A stretch of DNA of 47,113 nt from Thermomicrobiales bacterium (GTDB lineage Bacteria > Chloroflexota > Chloroflexia > Thermomicrobiales > CADCWN01), in NCBI GenBank assembly GCA_030446685.1, contig JAUJMV010000024.1:62206-109318 (forward strand), written 5' to 3'. Shown one piece after another: positions 34,145 to 42,516 of the stretch; the stretch's first letter is position 1; each line of letters starts with the position of its first letter. Made by a program: the position numbers and the translations under genes. The notes under the pieces are model-generated. The model saw only the letters and a program-made list of their open reading frames with translations, made no database searches and was not told the origin of the DNA.

Positions 34145-34624
34145 TCAGCGGTCGCGGGAGAGCTGCTTCGCCGCGTTGCCGACGCGGTTGTTGAGGTTCG
34201 CCTGCCCCGCCACCAGCAGGAGCTCGGCGAGCTGCCGCGCGTCGTAGTGCTCCCGCAGGCGCGCGATGCGTTCCGCGCCGAGGTCGTGCGACCCGTGCGC
34301 CAGCCGGGTGGCGAGCTCGAGCGCGGCGACCTCGCCCGGCGGGAAGGTGGCCGCCCAGCGCGCGGGGTCGGCGATCGCCGCGAGCTCGTCGTCGGTCGGG
34401 CCGCGCCGCTTCGCCGAAGCGGTGCGGGCGCGCACTCAGGTGTCGCACAGGTTGACGATCGAGGTGCGCAGGAAGACGAGCTCCTTCGCCCGCTCCGGGG
34501 CGGCCCCCGCCGGGTCCCAGAGCGCCCGGGTGACGGCGGCGAAGGCGTCCTGCGCGTCGGGGACGAGCGTCAGGGTGTGGCCGTAGGGCGCCTCGCGCAC
34601 CCGCGGCCGGTCCGGTCGCGACAT
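34145..34624 (-). CDS. AhpD/carboxymuconolactone decarboxylase-like protein; candidate selenoprotein (CxxU)
   Basis: A 159-residue all-helical protein of the AhpD-like (CMD) superfamily. The signature reads ERAKELVFLRTSIVNLCDT-U-VRARTASAKRRGPTDDELAAI, where the family has C-x-x-C followed by H or similar. TGA at 34436-34438 (residue 63) takes the place of the second Cys. The frame continues with GEVAALELATRLAHG and LREHYDARQLAELLLVAGQANLNNRVGNA, the usual final helices. ATG 34624 has a strong ribosome site (AAGGAGGAGGAGTGCG). A hairpin with GGC loop lies 20 nt after the UGA. AhpD-like proteins relay electrons in peroxide detoxification; Sec in the CxxC would make a more reactive selenylsulfide. 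Normal gene calling would give two short fragments. Confidence 0.7.
34401..34427 (-). promoter_or_regulatory. candidate bacterial SECIS element for the AhpD-like gene
   Basis: In the mRNA, CCGC, one A/C mismatch, then CCGCUUC pairs with GAAGCGG (7 bp) and GCGG, around the three-base loop GGC. The loop begins 20 nt after the UGA at 34438-34436, the same spacing as in the redoxin gene. Confidence 0.55.
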
Positions 34625-34753
34625 CGCACTCCTCCTCCTTCGTGGGTCCACCGACGCGGCACGGTGCGACAGTGCCCGCCGCGGGTCCCCGCGCCCGCCG
34701 CCGGCGCCACGCTCGCGGTCGCGCGAGCGCTCCTCGGCGGCCCACCCCGCCCA

Positions 34754-34900
34754 TCAGCCCGCCTCCGCTGCCGCGCCCGGCGGGGCCGCCTCGCCCCCGA
34801 GCGCGCCGCGGAGGCGGGGGGCGAGGCGGGCGACGGTGTCGCCGTTCTCCGGGTTCTGGTACGTGAGGCGCTCCACCACCCGCGCTGCTCCTTGCGGGGC
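34754..34900 (-). pseudogene. fragment resembling the N-terminus of a RecD2-like helicase
   Basis: A short stretch reads RVVERLTYQNPENGDTVARLAPRLRGALGGEAAPPG. The V-E-R-x-T-Y-x-N-P-E-N-G-x-T-V-x-R-L pattern is the opening of the N-terminal OB-like domain of RecD2 helicases. Nothing of the rest of a helicase follows. It is at best a relic of under 50 residues. Confidence 0.35.
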
Positions 34901-35023
34901 GCGGGCTCGGCCGATGGCAGGCGGACGGCGCGGGCGGCCATGCGGATGCTCCTGTCCTCTCCCGCCGATCATAGCGGCACGGGCGCCGGCGCGGCAACCT
35001 GCGCGCGGTGACGCGCCTGCGGT

Positions 35024-35518
35024 ATGATCGCCGCGTTGCTCGGCGCGCCGGCGCGCTACGAGCCGTCCGGGGCGGACTTCCTCTCCCCCGCCCTCGCCGA
35101 GGCCGAGCTGATGTCGCGCCTCCTCGGCCCGGCGGCCTTCCCCGCCTGGCTGGGGCGCTTCCTCCCCGGCCTCGCCGACGGGCGGCCGGCGGCGCTGTTC
35201 CGGCCGGCCGTCGTCGCCGACGCCAACGACGACCAGATCGGGCACCTGCATGGGCTGAACCTCAGCCGTGCCTGGGCGTTCGTCGCGCTCGCCGGGCGCC
35301 TCCCCGCCGCCGATCCCCCCGTCGCGCCGCTGCTCGAAGCGGCGGAGCGCCACGCGGAGGCGTCGCTCCCGCACGTCGCCGGGGGCGACTACCTGCTGGA
35401 GCACTGGCTCGCCGCCTACGCGACGTTGCTGCTGAGCGCGGGCGGCGACCGCGGGGACGGCCCAACCAGCCGAGGACGGATTAGCGCGCCGCCGCGCCCG
35501 CATCACCCCGGCGCGTAG
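35024..35518 (+). pseudogene. C-terminal fragment of a DUF2891-family protein
   Basis: About 164 residues, matching only the C-terminal half of DUF2891 proteins, which are usually around 330 residues. Visible are LMSRLLGPAAFPAWLGRFLPGL, FRPAVVADANDDQIGHLHGLNLSRAWAFVALAG and LPHVAGGDYLLEHWLAAYATLLL, containing the family's G-L-N-L-S-R-A-W and EHWLA motifs. No N-terminal half is found upstream of the ATG at 35024, so the gene is truncated. It runs into, and overlaps, the remnant of a gamma-glutamyltransferase gene on the other strand. Confidence 0.6.
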
Positions 35519-35714
35519 CACTCCCGGCGCGGGTCCGCGCCGCCGACGCGCGTGCCGGTGGCGGGGTCGACGACGATGGCGCAGACGGCGCAGGCGGCGT
35601 GCCAGGCCGGTTCAGGATCGCCACGCCGGCGGCGGTCGCCAGGTAGTGCGTCGCGGCGACCATCGCCCGCGCGCCCATGATCGCCGGGCGGTACGCGCCG
35701 CACCACTGCACCAT
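35503..35714 (-). pseudogene. internally deleted gamma-glutamyltransferase remnant
   Basis: About 70 codons joining the two ends of a GGT gene. The start (MVQWCGAYRPAIMGARAMVAATHYLATAAGVAIL) matches the N-terminus of GGT family proteins. After a frame change it continues AIVVDPATGTRVGGADPRRECYAPG-stop, the C-terminal motif (D-P-x-T-G-x-x-x-G-G-x-D-P-R). Some 450 middle codons, including the catalytic Thr, are gone. A second, larger GGT gene is at 44854. Confidence 0.6.
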
Positions 35715-35806
35715 CGCCCCACTCTTCCGGGCACGCCCCGCGCCGGGATGGTCCCGGCCGCCTGTCCCCCGGCGTAGGCTCGCACCCGATCGGCGTCGGC
35801 GCGCCG

Positions 35807-38317
35807 TCAGTGCGGCAGCCCGAGCGCGTGCATGCGCCGGTGGATCGCCGCGATCGCCTCCCGGAAGGGGCGCTCCAGGTAGGCCTGGTGGTCGGCCTCG
35901 CCGTGGTGGTGCGTGACGGTGCCGGGGCGATAGTGCGGGCTCCGGTTGCGGATGTAGGTCAGCGAGCCGTCGATCAGGGTGAGCATGTACCGGGCGGTCT
36001 CCGGGCTGAAGCGCTGCCAGTCGCCGCCGCAGGCGACGTAGATCGGGCTGGTATGGGCGAGGACACCGCGCCGCCAGGTATCGTGGTGGGGGAGCGACCC
36101 GGCCGGGGCGGGGCCGCCGGCGCGCGCCGCGAGCCAGGAGTGGTCGCTGACGCGCACCCGCGCGCGCAGGGTGAGTTCGCGCGCGCCGTCGGGGGCGGTG
36201 GCGCTCTCGATCACCCGCCCGTCCTGGACGAGTTCCAGGCGGTGGATCGCGATGGCGGACTGCGCCCGCGCGCCGACCTCCACCGTCCCGCCGCCGGCCG
36301 GGAGGCGCAGCGTGTCGCCGACGCGCGCCCCGTCGACCGCGAAGTCGAGGAGCGGGCCACCGCTGAGGATTGTCCGGCCCTGGGCCATGTTGCGGCACCA
36401 CGACTCGTAGGTGAAGTCCTCGTCCGCGGGGATATGGACGTAGGTGCGATAGAGGCCGACCGGCACCTCGCTGCTCATCTTGTCGGTGCCGCCGACCAGC
36501 GGCAGCCGATAGCCGCCGTTGAGGTAGCGGTAGTACTCGATGAAGTTGAACGCGTCCTCGCGGATCATCTCGACGGCATCGGCGCGCCCGGTGGCGATCA
36601 GGGCGGCCGGCTCGCCATTCGGGAAGGGGAGGTGGGGGATCACGACCGTGCCACCCTGGGCGCGGCAGCGGTCGGCCCAGTCGGCGAGGGTCGCCTCCAG
36701 CGTGCCGCCCAGCTCGGCCTCGCTCGGGCCGTCGGAGCACCAGGGCATGATCGGCTCCGTGACGCCGAGGAGGGTCAGGTGGCCGAGGAAGTGCTGGCGG
36801 TTCTCCTGGGTGGCGTAGACGATGGTTTGGCCGTCGGGGGAGGTGGTCGGGCGACCGATGAACTCCTCGGTGTTGGTGAAGAGGCTGCCCCACTGCGACA
36901 GGAGCAGGTTGACGACGCGCAGATCCTCGCCCTGGGCCTCGAAGTGGCTGCCTTGCGTCGAGAGGAAATGGACGTGGGTGTCGCCGCTGAACCAGCGCTC
37001 GGCGGCCATGTCGCGGAAGCGCCTCAGCCGCAATTCCAGGCGCTGCTGCCCCGGCGCGATCGTCAGCCGGGCGCGGAGCGGCTCGTACTCGAAGCCGCGC
37101 GCCACATCCACCAGCACCTCGCCGCGCGGCAACCAGCCCTGGCAGGTGCCGTCGGTGTAGGCGTAGGTGATCTGGCCGAGGCGCACGTCGCCGCCGACGT
37201 CGATGTGCCAGGTGCCGAGGTTGGAGTTGACGTGGCCGTGGTGGCCGTGCGGCTGGTAGGGGATACCCTCGGGCGAGCGGAAATGGACGCGGCAGGGGAC
37301 GGGCCGCCCCGTGGCGTCGTCGAGCACCGTCGTGTGGACCCAGTTGCGGCCGGGGTCGACCAGCTCCAGGCGCAGGCGCGGCGTCGGCGCGGCCACGCCC
37401 CGATCCTCCAACTCGCCCCAGCGCGCCCGCCCCAGGACCGCCGCGCCCTGCGAGACGGTCACGGTCGCCGAGGGCGCTGCCGCGATCTCGACGTAGGCCG
37501 GGCTGCTGGCCGGATTCTGCGCCTCGCCGAAGCCGGCGAAGCCATCGGCGAGGAAGGCCTCCGCCGACGCCGCCGGCAGCGCATGGGGGTAGGTCACGGT
37601 GCCGCGATCGACCTCGACGGTCAGGTCGAAGGGCTGCGCGGCGTCCCCGGACTGGGGCAGGGTGATCTTGACCGGCCTGGCCCCGGCACGACGGAACGGG
37701 TCTTCGTCCAGGTGGCCCAGCGTGACCGCCGCGACGATGAAGCGCGGCCCCTGGGGGGCGATTTCCAGCGCGACGATCGCCTGGTCGGGCTGGGGATTGG
37801 TCCAGGACCAGAGGACGTAATCGCGCGGTTGGGACTGCCGCACCTCCGTCTGGCGAGCGCCGGCCTGGCCCCACGGCCCGCCGTGGCGCGGCTGGAGCCC
37901 ATCCGGGTGGTCGTTGACCGCGTCGAAGGCCTGGCCGCCCCAGGGGATCGGCAGCGCCAGGATCTCGAAGCGCTCGCGGATCGGCGCGACGAGCCGCTCG
38001 CCGCTCGCCAGCACCACCCGATACTCGGCGACCGGCTCGCCGAGCGGCCCGCCGGCGTAGAGCGCCGAATCGAGGAGCCGGTGGGCGACGATCAGCCGCC
38101 GCGCGGTGCGGCCTATCGGGATGTGCAACGACGCGCCGTGCCCCCCGGCCCCGAAGGCCAGGAAGCACGGCGCGTCGCCGGCGGCGCCGGCCCGGCCGAT
38201 CTGGAAGGGCAGGCCGTGGAAGGTTTGCCGACCGAGCGCCGGGGGGTGCTGCGCGCCGAGCACCGCCGCGTCCGCGTTACACCAGGCGGTGAGATCGAGC
38301 GGGTCGTAATCGGTCAT
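35807..38317 (-). CDS. CehA/McbA-family PHP-type metallohydrolase
   Basis: An intact 836-residue protein. The first 400 or so residues are beta-rich (carbohydrate-binding-like; LGTWHIDVGGDVRLGQITYAYTDGTCQGW). The PHP-like hydrolase follows with metal motifs WFSGDTHVHFLSTQG, LFTNTEEFIGRP, GTVVIPHLPFPNGEPAAL and LPLVGGTDKMSSE, matching the order of His/Asp ligands in CehA/McbA proteins. The C-terminus has a further beta domain (GGTVEVGARAQSAIAIHRLELVQDGRVI) and a helix. CehA and McbA themselves hydrolyse carbamate pesticides, but most members have unknown natural substrates. No signal peptide is seen. ATG 38317 follows GAGGAGGAGCCCGCG. The first 35 residues, with PLDLTAWCNAD, are characteristic of the long subgroup. 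Confidence 0.82.
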   Translation of the reverse strand: MTDYDPLDLTAWCNADAAVLGAQHPPALGRQTFHGLPFQIGRAGAAGDAPCFLAFGAGGHGASLHIPIGRTARRLIVAHRLLDSALYAGGPLGEPVAEYRVVLASGERLVAPIRERFEILALPIPWGGQAFDAVNDHPDGLQPRHGGPWGQAGARQTEVRQSQPRDYVLWSWTNPQPDQAIVALEIAPQGPRFIVAAVTLGHLDEDPFRRAGARPVKITLPQSGDAAQPFDLTVEVDRGTVTYPHALPAASAEAFLADGFAGFGEAQNPASSPAYVEIAAAPSATVTVSQGAAVLGRARWGELEDRGVAAPTPRLRLELVDPGRNWVHTTVLDDATGRPVPCRVHFRSPEGIPYQPHGHHGHVNSNLGTWHIDVGGDVRLGQITYAYTDGTCQGWLPRGEVLVDVARGFEYEPLRARLTIAPGQQRLELRLRRFRDMAAERWFSGDTHVHFLSTQGSHFEAQGEDLRVVNLLLSQWGSLFTNTEEFIGRPTTSPDGQTIVYATQENRQHFLGHLTLLGVTEPIMPWCSDGPSEAELGGTLEATLADWADRCRAQGGTVVIPHLPFPNGEPAALIATGRADAVEMIREDAFNFIEYYRYLNGGYRLPLVGGTDKMSSEVPVGLYRTYVHIPADEDFTYESWCRNMAQGRTILSGGPLLDFAVDGARVGDTLRLPAGGGTVEVGARAQSAIAIHRLELVQDGRVIESATAPDGARELTLRARVRVSDHSWLAARAGGPAPAGSLPHHDTWRRGVLAHTSPIYVACGGDWQRFSPETARYMLTLIDGSLTYIRNRSPHYRPGTVTHHHGEADHQAYLERPFREAIAAIHRRMHALGLPH

Positions 38318-38391
38318 CGCGGGCTCCTCCTCGCCGGTTCGCCGGTGGGATCCGGTCGCGGCGGTTCCGGTCCTTCCCCGGTGTGCCGGCC

Positions 38392-38415
38392 TGTCCTGGC
38401 CGATTGGTACATCCG
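38392..38415 (+). repeat. solo 24-nt insertion-sequence end
   Basis: Begins TGTCCTGGCCGA and ends CATCCG at the same 24-nt spacing as the ends of the insertion sequence at 13757. No partner end was found nearby, so it is probably a relic. It lies about 75 bp upstream of the CehA-like gene. Confidence 0.55.
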
Positions 38416-38695
38416 CGCAAGCATCGTCGGCGACCAGGCCCCGAATGGCGTCGCTCTCCCCGTGCGGCACCGCTGCGGCGGACCCGCCGCCTCGGCGCGA
38501 TTGAGAGGGGCGCCAGTTGGTTCGCCCACCGATCGGCGCCCGTCACCCCAGGGGAGGAATCGCCATCCATCGTCGCCGACCGACCGCGCGATTCCTTCAC
38601 CCTCCCTGCCGACCGCCGACGTCACCGCCCGCCGCGGGGCCGGGGGCGCTCCCGCCTACCGCCCGCCGCCGTCGGTCGTCCCCGCGCCCGCGCCC

Positions 38696-39565
38696 TCAGA
38701 CGCGCGCGAACTTCTGGAAGCGGTCGTGGGTCGTCACTTCGCCGATGTAGAGGCTGCCGTGCGAGTCGACCCAGCAGGAGTGCGGCGAGGCGCGGAACTG
38801 GCCGGGGGCGTCGCCGCGCTCGCCCCAGCGGGTGAGGATCGCGCCGTCGAGGGTCATCAGGGTGACGCGCGGGTGGCCCTCGACGACGTAGACGACCCCG
38901 TGCGGGTCGATGAAGAGGTCCTGCGGCACGTCGAAGTCGGCCCACTCCCCGGTGTATGCGCCGTCCGGCGTGAAGTGCTGGACGCGATGGTTCTGGCGAT
39001 CGACGAACAGCACACGCCCGCGCGGGTCGTACGCGACGCTGTGGACCGGCCAGCCGAACTGCCCCGGCCCGGACCCCCGCGCGCCCCAGGAACGCAGGAG
39101 CGTGCCGTCGGCGGCGAAGCGGTGGGCGCGGTGCTGGCCGTAGCCGTCGGCGACGTAGAGGTCGCCGTTCGGGGCGACGACCGCGCGCGCGGGCTCGTTG
39201 AAGGGCGCGCCGGGCGCGCCCGGCCGATCGGGCGTGCACCAGGTGCGGAGCAGTTGGCCGTCGCGCGTCCACTGGGTGACGGTGTGGCGGTCGCGGTCGG
39301 TGCAGTAGAGCGTCTGGTCGGGCGCGATCCAGATGCCGTGCGGGTGCCGGAAGGCGTCCTCGCCCCAGCGCCCCACCAGCGCGCCGTCCGGCTCGAAGAT
39401 CAGGACGACCGGCTCGGGCTCGCGCTGGAAGACGTAGACGCGGTCCCGCGCGTCGCAAGCCACCATCGAGACGAGCCCGAACCGCAGGACGCCCCGTTCG
39501 CCGCGCCCCCAGTGAGGCACGACCTGATAGCGATAGTCCCCGCTGCCGTGGATCGCGCTGGCCAT
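38696..39565 (-). CDS. NHL-repeat beta-propeller protein (peptidylglycine-lyase-like)
   Basis: A 289-residue protein made of NHL-type repeats, each with the FPDGA-L-x-x-W-G pattern: VLIFEPDGALVGRWGE, RHTVTQWTRDGQLLRTW, HRFAADGTLLRSWGARGSGPGQF, RVQHFTPDGAYTGEW and VTLMTLDGAILTRWGERGDAPGQF. Five to six blades should form a closed propeller as in peptidyl-alpha-hydroxyglycine lyases and related scaffolds. There is no signal peptide. ATG 39565 is used; SD-like GGGAGGCGACG lies before it. A 95-bp miniature element lies immediately upstream (39593-39687) and could affect its promoter. Function not assignable beyond the fold. Confidence 0.78.
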   Translation of the reverse strand: MASAIHGSGDYRYQVVPHWGRGERGVLRFGLVSMVACDARDRVYVFQREPEPVVLIFEPDGALVGRWGEDAFRHPHGIWIAPDQTLYCTDRDRHTVTQWTRDGQLLRTWCTPDRPGAPGAPFNEPARAVVAPNGDLYVADGYGQHRAHRFAADGTLLRSWGARGSGPGQFGWPVHSVAYDPRGRVLFVDRQNHRVQHFTPDGAYTGEWADFDVPQDLFIDPHGVVYVVEGHPRVTLMTLDGAILTRWGERGDAPGQFRASPHSCWVDSHGSLYIGEVTTHDRFQKFARV

Positions 39566-39592
39566 CGTCGCCTCCCTGGTGCGCGGTCAGAC

Positions 39593-39687
39593 TGTCCTGG
39601 TCGTTGGGTCCATCCAGGGCAGAAACCCGGCACTGTTGTGTCTTGAGTATCAGACGCCGGCCGCGGATGGATTCAACGGCCAGGACA
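39593..39687. mobile_element. 95-bp miniature inverted-repeat element
   Basis: Ends are 24-nt inverted repeats. The left starts TGTCCTGGTCGTTGGG and reaches CATCC; the right, reverse-complemented, starts TGTCCTGGCCGTTGAA and reaches CATCCG. They share the TGTCCTGG...CATCC framework with the insertion sequence at 13757, but differ in the central bases, which match each other. It has no coding capacity. The following 39688-39973 shows no gene, only a possible relic frame on the minus strand. Confidence 0.7.
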
Positions 39688-39973
39688 GGCACCGCGCCTC
39701 CGTCGTCCGCCCGACTATCCCGGCCCGTCACGAGGCCAACCGCGCGGCCGATCGCGATCAGCAGATCAGCCTCCGTCTCGCTCACCTCGCCCCGCCGTCG
39801 TCGCGCCAGGCGCTCTGGGCGCTGGCGACATCCTGCCAAGAGCGGGTACCCGGCCTCGCAGGGCTCCGGCCGCGGCGTCCCCGCCGGCGACTGTTCGCAG
39901 CGTTTGCGCCGCAACCGGCATCGGGCGGCGCTGCTCGCCCGAACCATCCTTCACGGTGCCTGCACGCCGCTGC

Positions 39974-40767
39974 CTATTGCCCCCGGAAACGCGGGCGGCG
40001 TTTCTCCGCGAAGGCGCGCTGCCCCTCGCGGTAGTCCGCGCTGTTGAACGCCTGATCGACCAGCGCCTGGAGGTCCGCGGCGCGCAGCGCTGATCGTCGC
40101 CACGGGCGACGGCATTCGCGATGCGCTTCGCGCCCCGGACGCTCAGCGGCGCGCTCTCCAGGAACTCGCTCGCCAGCGCCCTGGCGCCCTCGAGCGCCGT
40201 GCCTGGGGCGAGCTGATCGAGCAGGCCGAAGGCGAGGCAGTCCTGCGCCGCGAAGATCTTCCCGGAGAAGAGGAGGCGCTTGGCGTTCGCGAGGCCGACG
40301 TGGTGGATCAGCGCGCGGCACGCCTCCGTGCCGTAGACGATCCCGAGGCGGGCCGCGGGGATGCCCATGCGGGTCGTCCGGTCCCCGACGCGGAAGTCGC
40401 AGATCAGCGCGAGGCCGCAGCCGCCGCCGACGCCGTAGCCGGAGACCGCCGCGACGATCGGCTTCGGGAAGTCGCGGAGCAGCTGCGACGTTTCCGCCCC
40501 GGCATCCGCATAGGCGGCCGCCTGCGTCGCGTCGCGGCGCATGGTGGCGAACTCGGCGATGTCGGCGCCGGCGGAGAAGTTGCCGCCCGCCCCGGTCAGG
40601 ATGACCGCCCGCACGTCGTCGCGGGCCGCCAATTCCCGGAAGGCCGCCCCGAGGCGCGGCCACATGGCGAGGGGGATGGCGTTGCGCTTCTCGGGGCGAT
40701 TGAGCGTCACGATCGCGAGCCCAGGCGCTTCGACCGCGACAAGGACCAGGCTTCCGTCGTCGCTCAT
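39974..40767 (-). pseudogene. enoyl-CoA hydratase/isomerase, one frameshift
   Basis: About 264 residues of the crotonase superfamily. Seen are LAIVTLNRPEKRNAIPLAMW, the oxyanion-hole segments (ILTGAGGNFSAGADIAEF and PIVAAVSGYGVGGGCGLALICDFRVG), RMGIPAARLGIVYGTEACRALIHHVG, and the C-terminal ALVDQAFNSADYREGQRAFAEKRRPRFRGQ, which carries the usual E-G-x-x-A-F-x-E-K-R-x-P motif. Only this last part is shifted, near 40090. In hydratases, Glu at two sites is needed; the second active-site region here reads GIVYGTEACRA, with the acidic residue shifted, so the exact reaction is open. It lies downstream of the CaiB gene on the same strand, suggesting a CoA-ester pathway, with a miniature element between them. 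Confidence 0.8.
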
Positions 40768-40933
40768 GGCGGTGGCTCCTCATGCGGCAGCGCCAGGCAC
40801 CCGCTCCGATCCCGCTGTGCTGGCCGAGCGCCCCACTCTGAGCGGGTTCGACGATCGGCGGTGCGATAGTAGAGAAGCTGACCCAGGCTGTCAACGCGGG
40901 CGGTGCAAACACAGCGTGCTTCGGCGCTTGCGT

Positions 40934-41071
40934 TGTGCCGGCCGAAAAGTCCGTCCGCCGGGAGTCCCGGCCTCCGATGCCACGGGGGCGTCTGTCCTGC
41001 CGCGCGGATCGCGGGCTGTCGCGGGCGCGAGGCGATGCCAGGCCCGGCGGATGGACTTCCCGGCCGGCGCA
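40934..41071. mobile_element. 138-bp miniature inverted-repeat element between CaiB and enoyl-CoA hydratase genes
   Basis: The left end starts TGTGCCGGCCGAAAAGTC and reaches GTCCG; the right end, reverse-complemented, starts TGCGCCGGCCGGGAAGTC and reaches CATCCG. Both are 24 nt, and pairing continues inward (CCGGG). The central AAGTCC is that of the insertion sequence at 13757, so it is a likely non-autonomous derivative. It ends 5 bp before the CaiB stop codon. Confidence 0.65.
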
Positions 41072-41075
41072 CCGG

Positions 41076-42333
41076 TCAGTCGTCCGCGGCCCCAACCGGG
41101 TTCCCCGACCGGATGACGCCGCTCGCGCGCAGCCGCGCGAGTTCCGGCTCGGCGATGCCGAGCTCGCGCAGGATCTCGTCGGTGTGCTGCCCCAGCAGGG
41201 GCGGCGTGCGCCAGACCGCGGCGGGGGTGTCGCTCAGCTTCACCGGGACGCCGAGCAGCCGGGCCGTGCCCATGACCGGGTGCTCGCGCTCGACCACCAT
41301 CGCGCGGTGCAGCGCCTGCGGGTGGGCCAGCGCCTCGTCCAGCCGGTGGATCGGGCCGCAGGGGATCCCGGCGTCGTTCAGGATCGCCTCCCACTCGGCC
41401 GAGGTGTGCGCCTGGAGCGCGTCGCCGATGATCTCGGCCAGTTCGAGGCGCCGGGCGTGGCGGTCGCCGTTCGTCGCGAAGCGCGGGTCGGTCGCGAGTT
41501 CGGGCCTGCCGATGAGCCGGCAGAAGTGCGGCCAGCGCTTCTCGCCGGTCGCGCCGATCGTCACGTACCCGTCGCGCGTGCGGAAGGCGCCGTAGGGGCG
41601 TTGATGGGGTGGTGGTTGCCCGCGGGGGCGGCACGCCGGCGCCATTCAGCACGCGCACCGCCTGGAAGCCCATCGTGCCCAGCATGCTCTCCAGCAGCGA
41701 GGTCTCCACCCGCTGGCCGCGCCCGGTGCGCTCGCGCGCCTGGAGGGCGGCCACGACGCCGAACGCGCCGAGCAGCCCGGTCAGGAGATCGGCGATCGGG
41801 ATGCCGACGCGGGTCGGCTCGCCGCCCTCGAAGCCGGTGACGGTCATCAGCCCGGCGAAGCCCTGGATGATATTGTCCAGGCCCGGGCGGCCGGCGAAGG
41901 GGCCGTCGGCGCCGTAGCCGGAGATCGCGCAGTAGATCAGGCGCGGATTGCGGGCCGCGAGGCCGTCGTAGCCGAGGCCGAGCGCGTCCATCACCGCCGG
42001 GCGGAAGTTCTCCACGATGACGTCCGCGCCCTCGGCCAGGCGCCGGACAATCGCCCGGCCCTCCGGGCGCTTGACGTCGAGCGCCAGGGAGCGCTTGTTG
42101 CGGTTCGCGGAGAGGAAGAAGGCGCTCTCGCCCCGCTCGGCCGGGCCGTCGGCGCCGAAGAAGGGCGGCCCCGCCCCGCGCCCATCCTCGCCCCGCTCCG
42201 GGTTCTCGATCTTGATCACGTCCGCCCCGAGGTCGCCGAGGTATTGGGCGCAGGTCGGCCCGGCCAGATGCCGCCCCAGGTCCAGCACGCGCACCCCGGC
42301 GAGGGGCATCCGGTCGTTCGCGGTGTCGGTCAT
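41076..42333 (-). pseudogene. CaiB/BaiF-family (type III) CoA-transferase, frameshifted
   Basis: About 418 residues of a family III CoA-transferase. The N-terminus reads PLAGVRVLDLGRHLAGPTCAQYLGDLGADVIKIENPERGEDGRG, followed by ANRNKRSLALDVKRPEG, DVIVENFRPAVMDALGLGYD, and ISGYGADGPFAGRPGLDNIIQGFAGLM, where the Asp after G-R-P-G-L is the catalytic carboxylate. Two small frame changes near 41590-41625 precede YGAFRTRDGYVTIGATGEKRWPHFCRLIGRPEL and the C-terminal GIPCGPIHRLDEALAHPQALHRAMV. All conserved parts are present, so sequencing error is plausible. ATG 42333 is the start. It probably forms a unit with the downstream enoyl-CoA hydratase. Confidence 0.85.
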
Positions 42334-42421
42334 CGCGCACCCCCAGGCGAGCGCGGCAAGTCGGCATGCCGCACCTCGCGCTACGCACAGTATCCCTCCT
42401 CAGGTAGGCGCACAGCACCGG

Positions 42422-42516
42422 TCTGCTGGCGACGTTGGCCCTCCGGCCCATACTCCCGGCACTCATGGCCCGGGAGTGACCGATTCTAGCCTCGGATGGC
42501 CAACGTCGCCAGCACA
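42422..42516. mobile_element. 95-bp miniature inverted-repeat element with nested hairpin
   Basis: The right end, reverse-complemented, starts TGTGCTGGCGACGTTGG and reaches CATCCG (24 nt). The left end matches it at 22 of 24 positions. Inside, ACTCCCGG and CCGGGAGT form a further hairpin. Its length equals that of the element at 39593. It overlaps the 3' end of the class V aminotransferase frame. Confidence 0.7.

Noticed and set aside
34187..34199. TTGTTGAGGTTCG at 34187 as a fifth TTGAGG operator
   Set aside because: Only one TTGAGG hexamer, no partner 11 bp away, and it lies within the coding sequence of the AhpD-like gene.
17526..34438. Reassignment of UGA to tryptophan in this genome
   Set aside because: Many genes end normally at TGA, and four of the in-frame UGAs are at Cys positions rather than Trp.
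35810..39646. A 1278-codon open frame on the plus strand opposite the CehA-like and NHL genes
   Set aside because: It is antisense to two well-supported genes, is rich in Arg/Gly/Ala/Asp as expected from GC-rich antisense frames, and shows no family motif.
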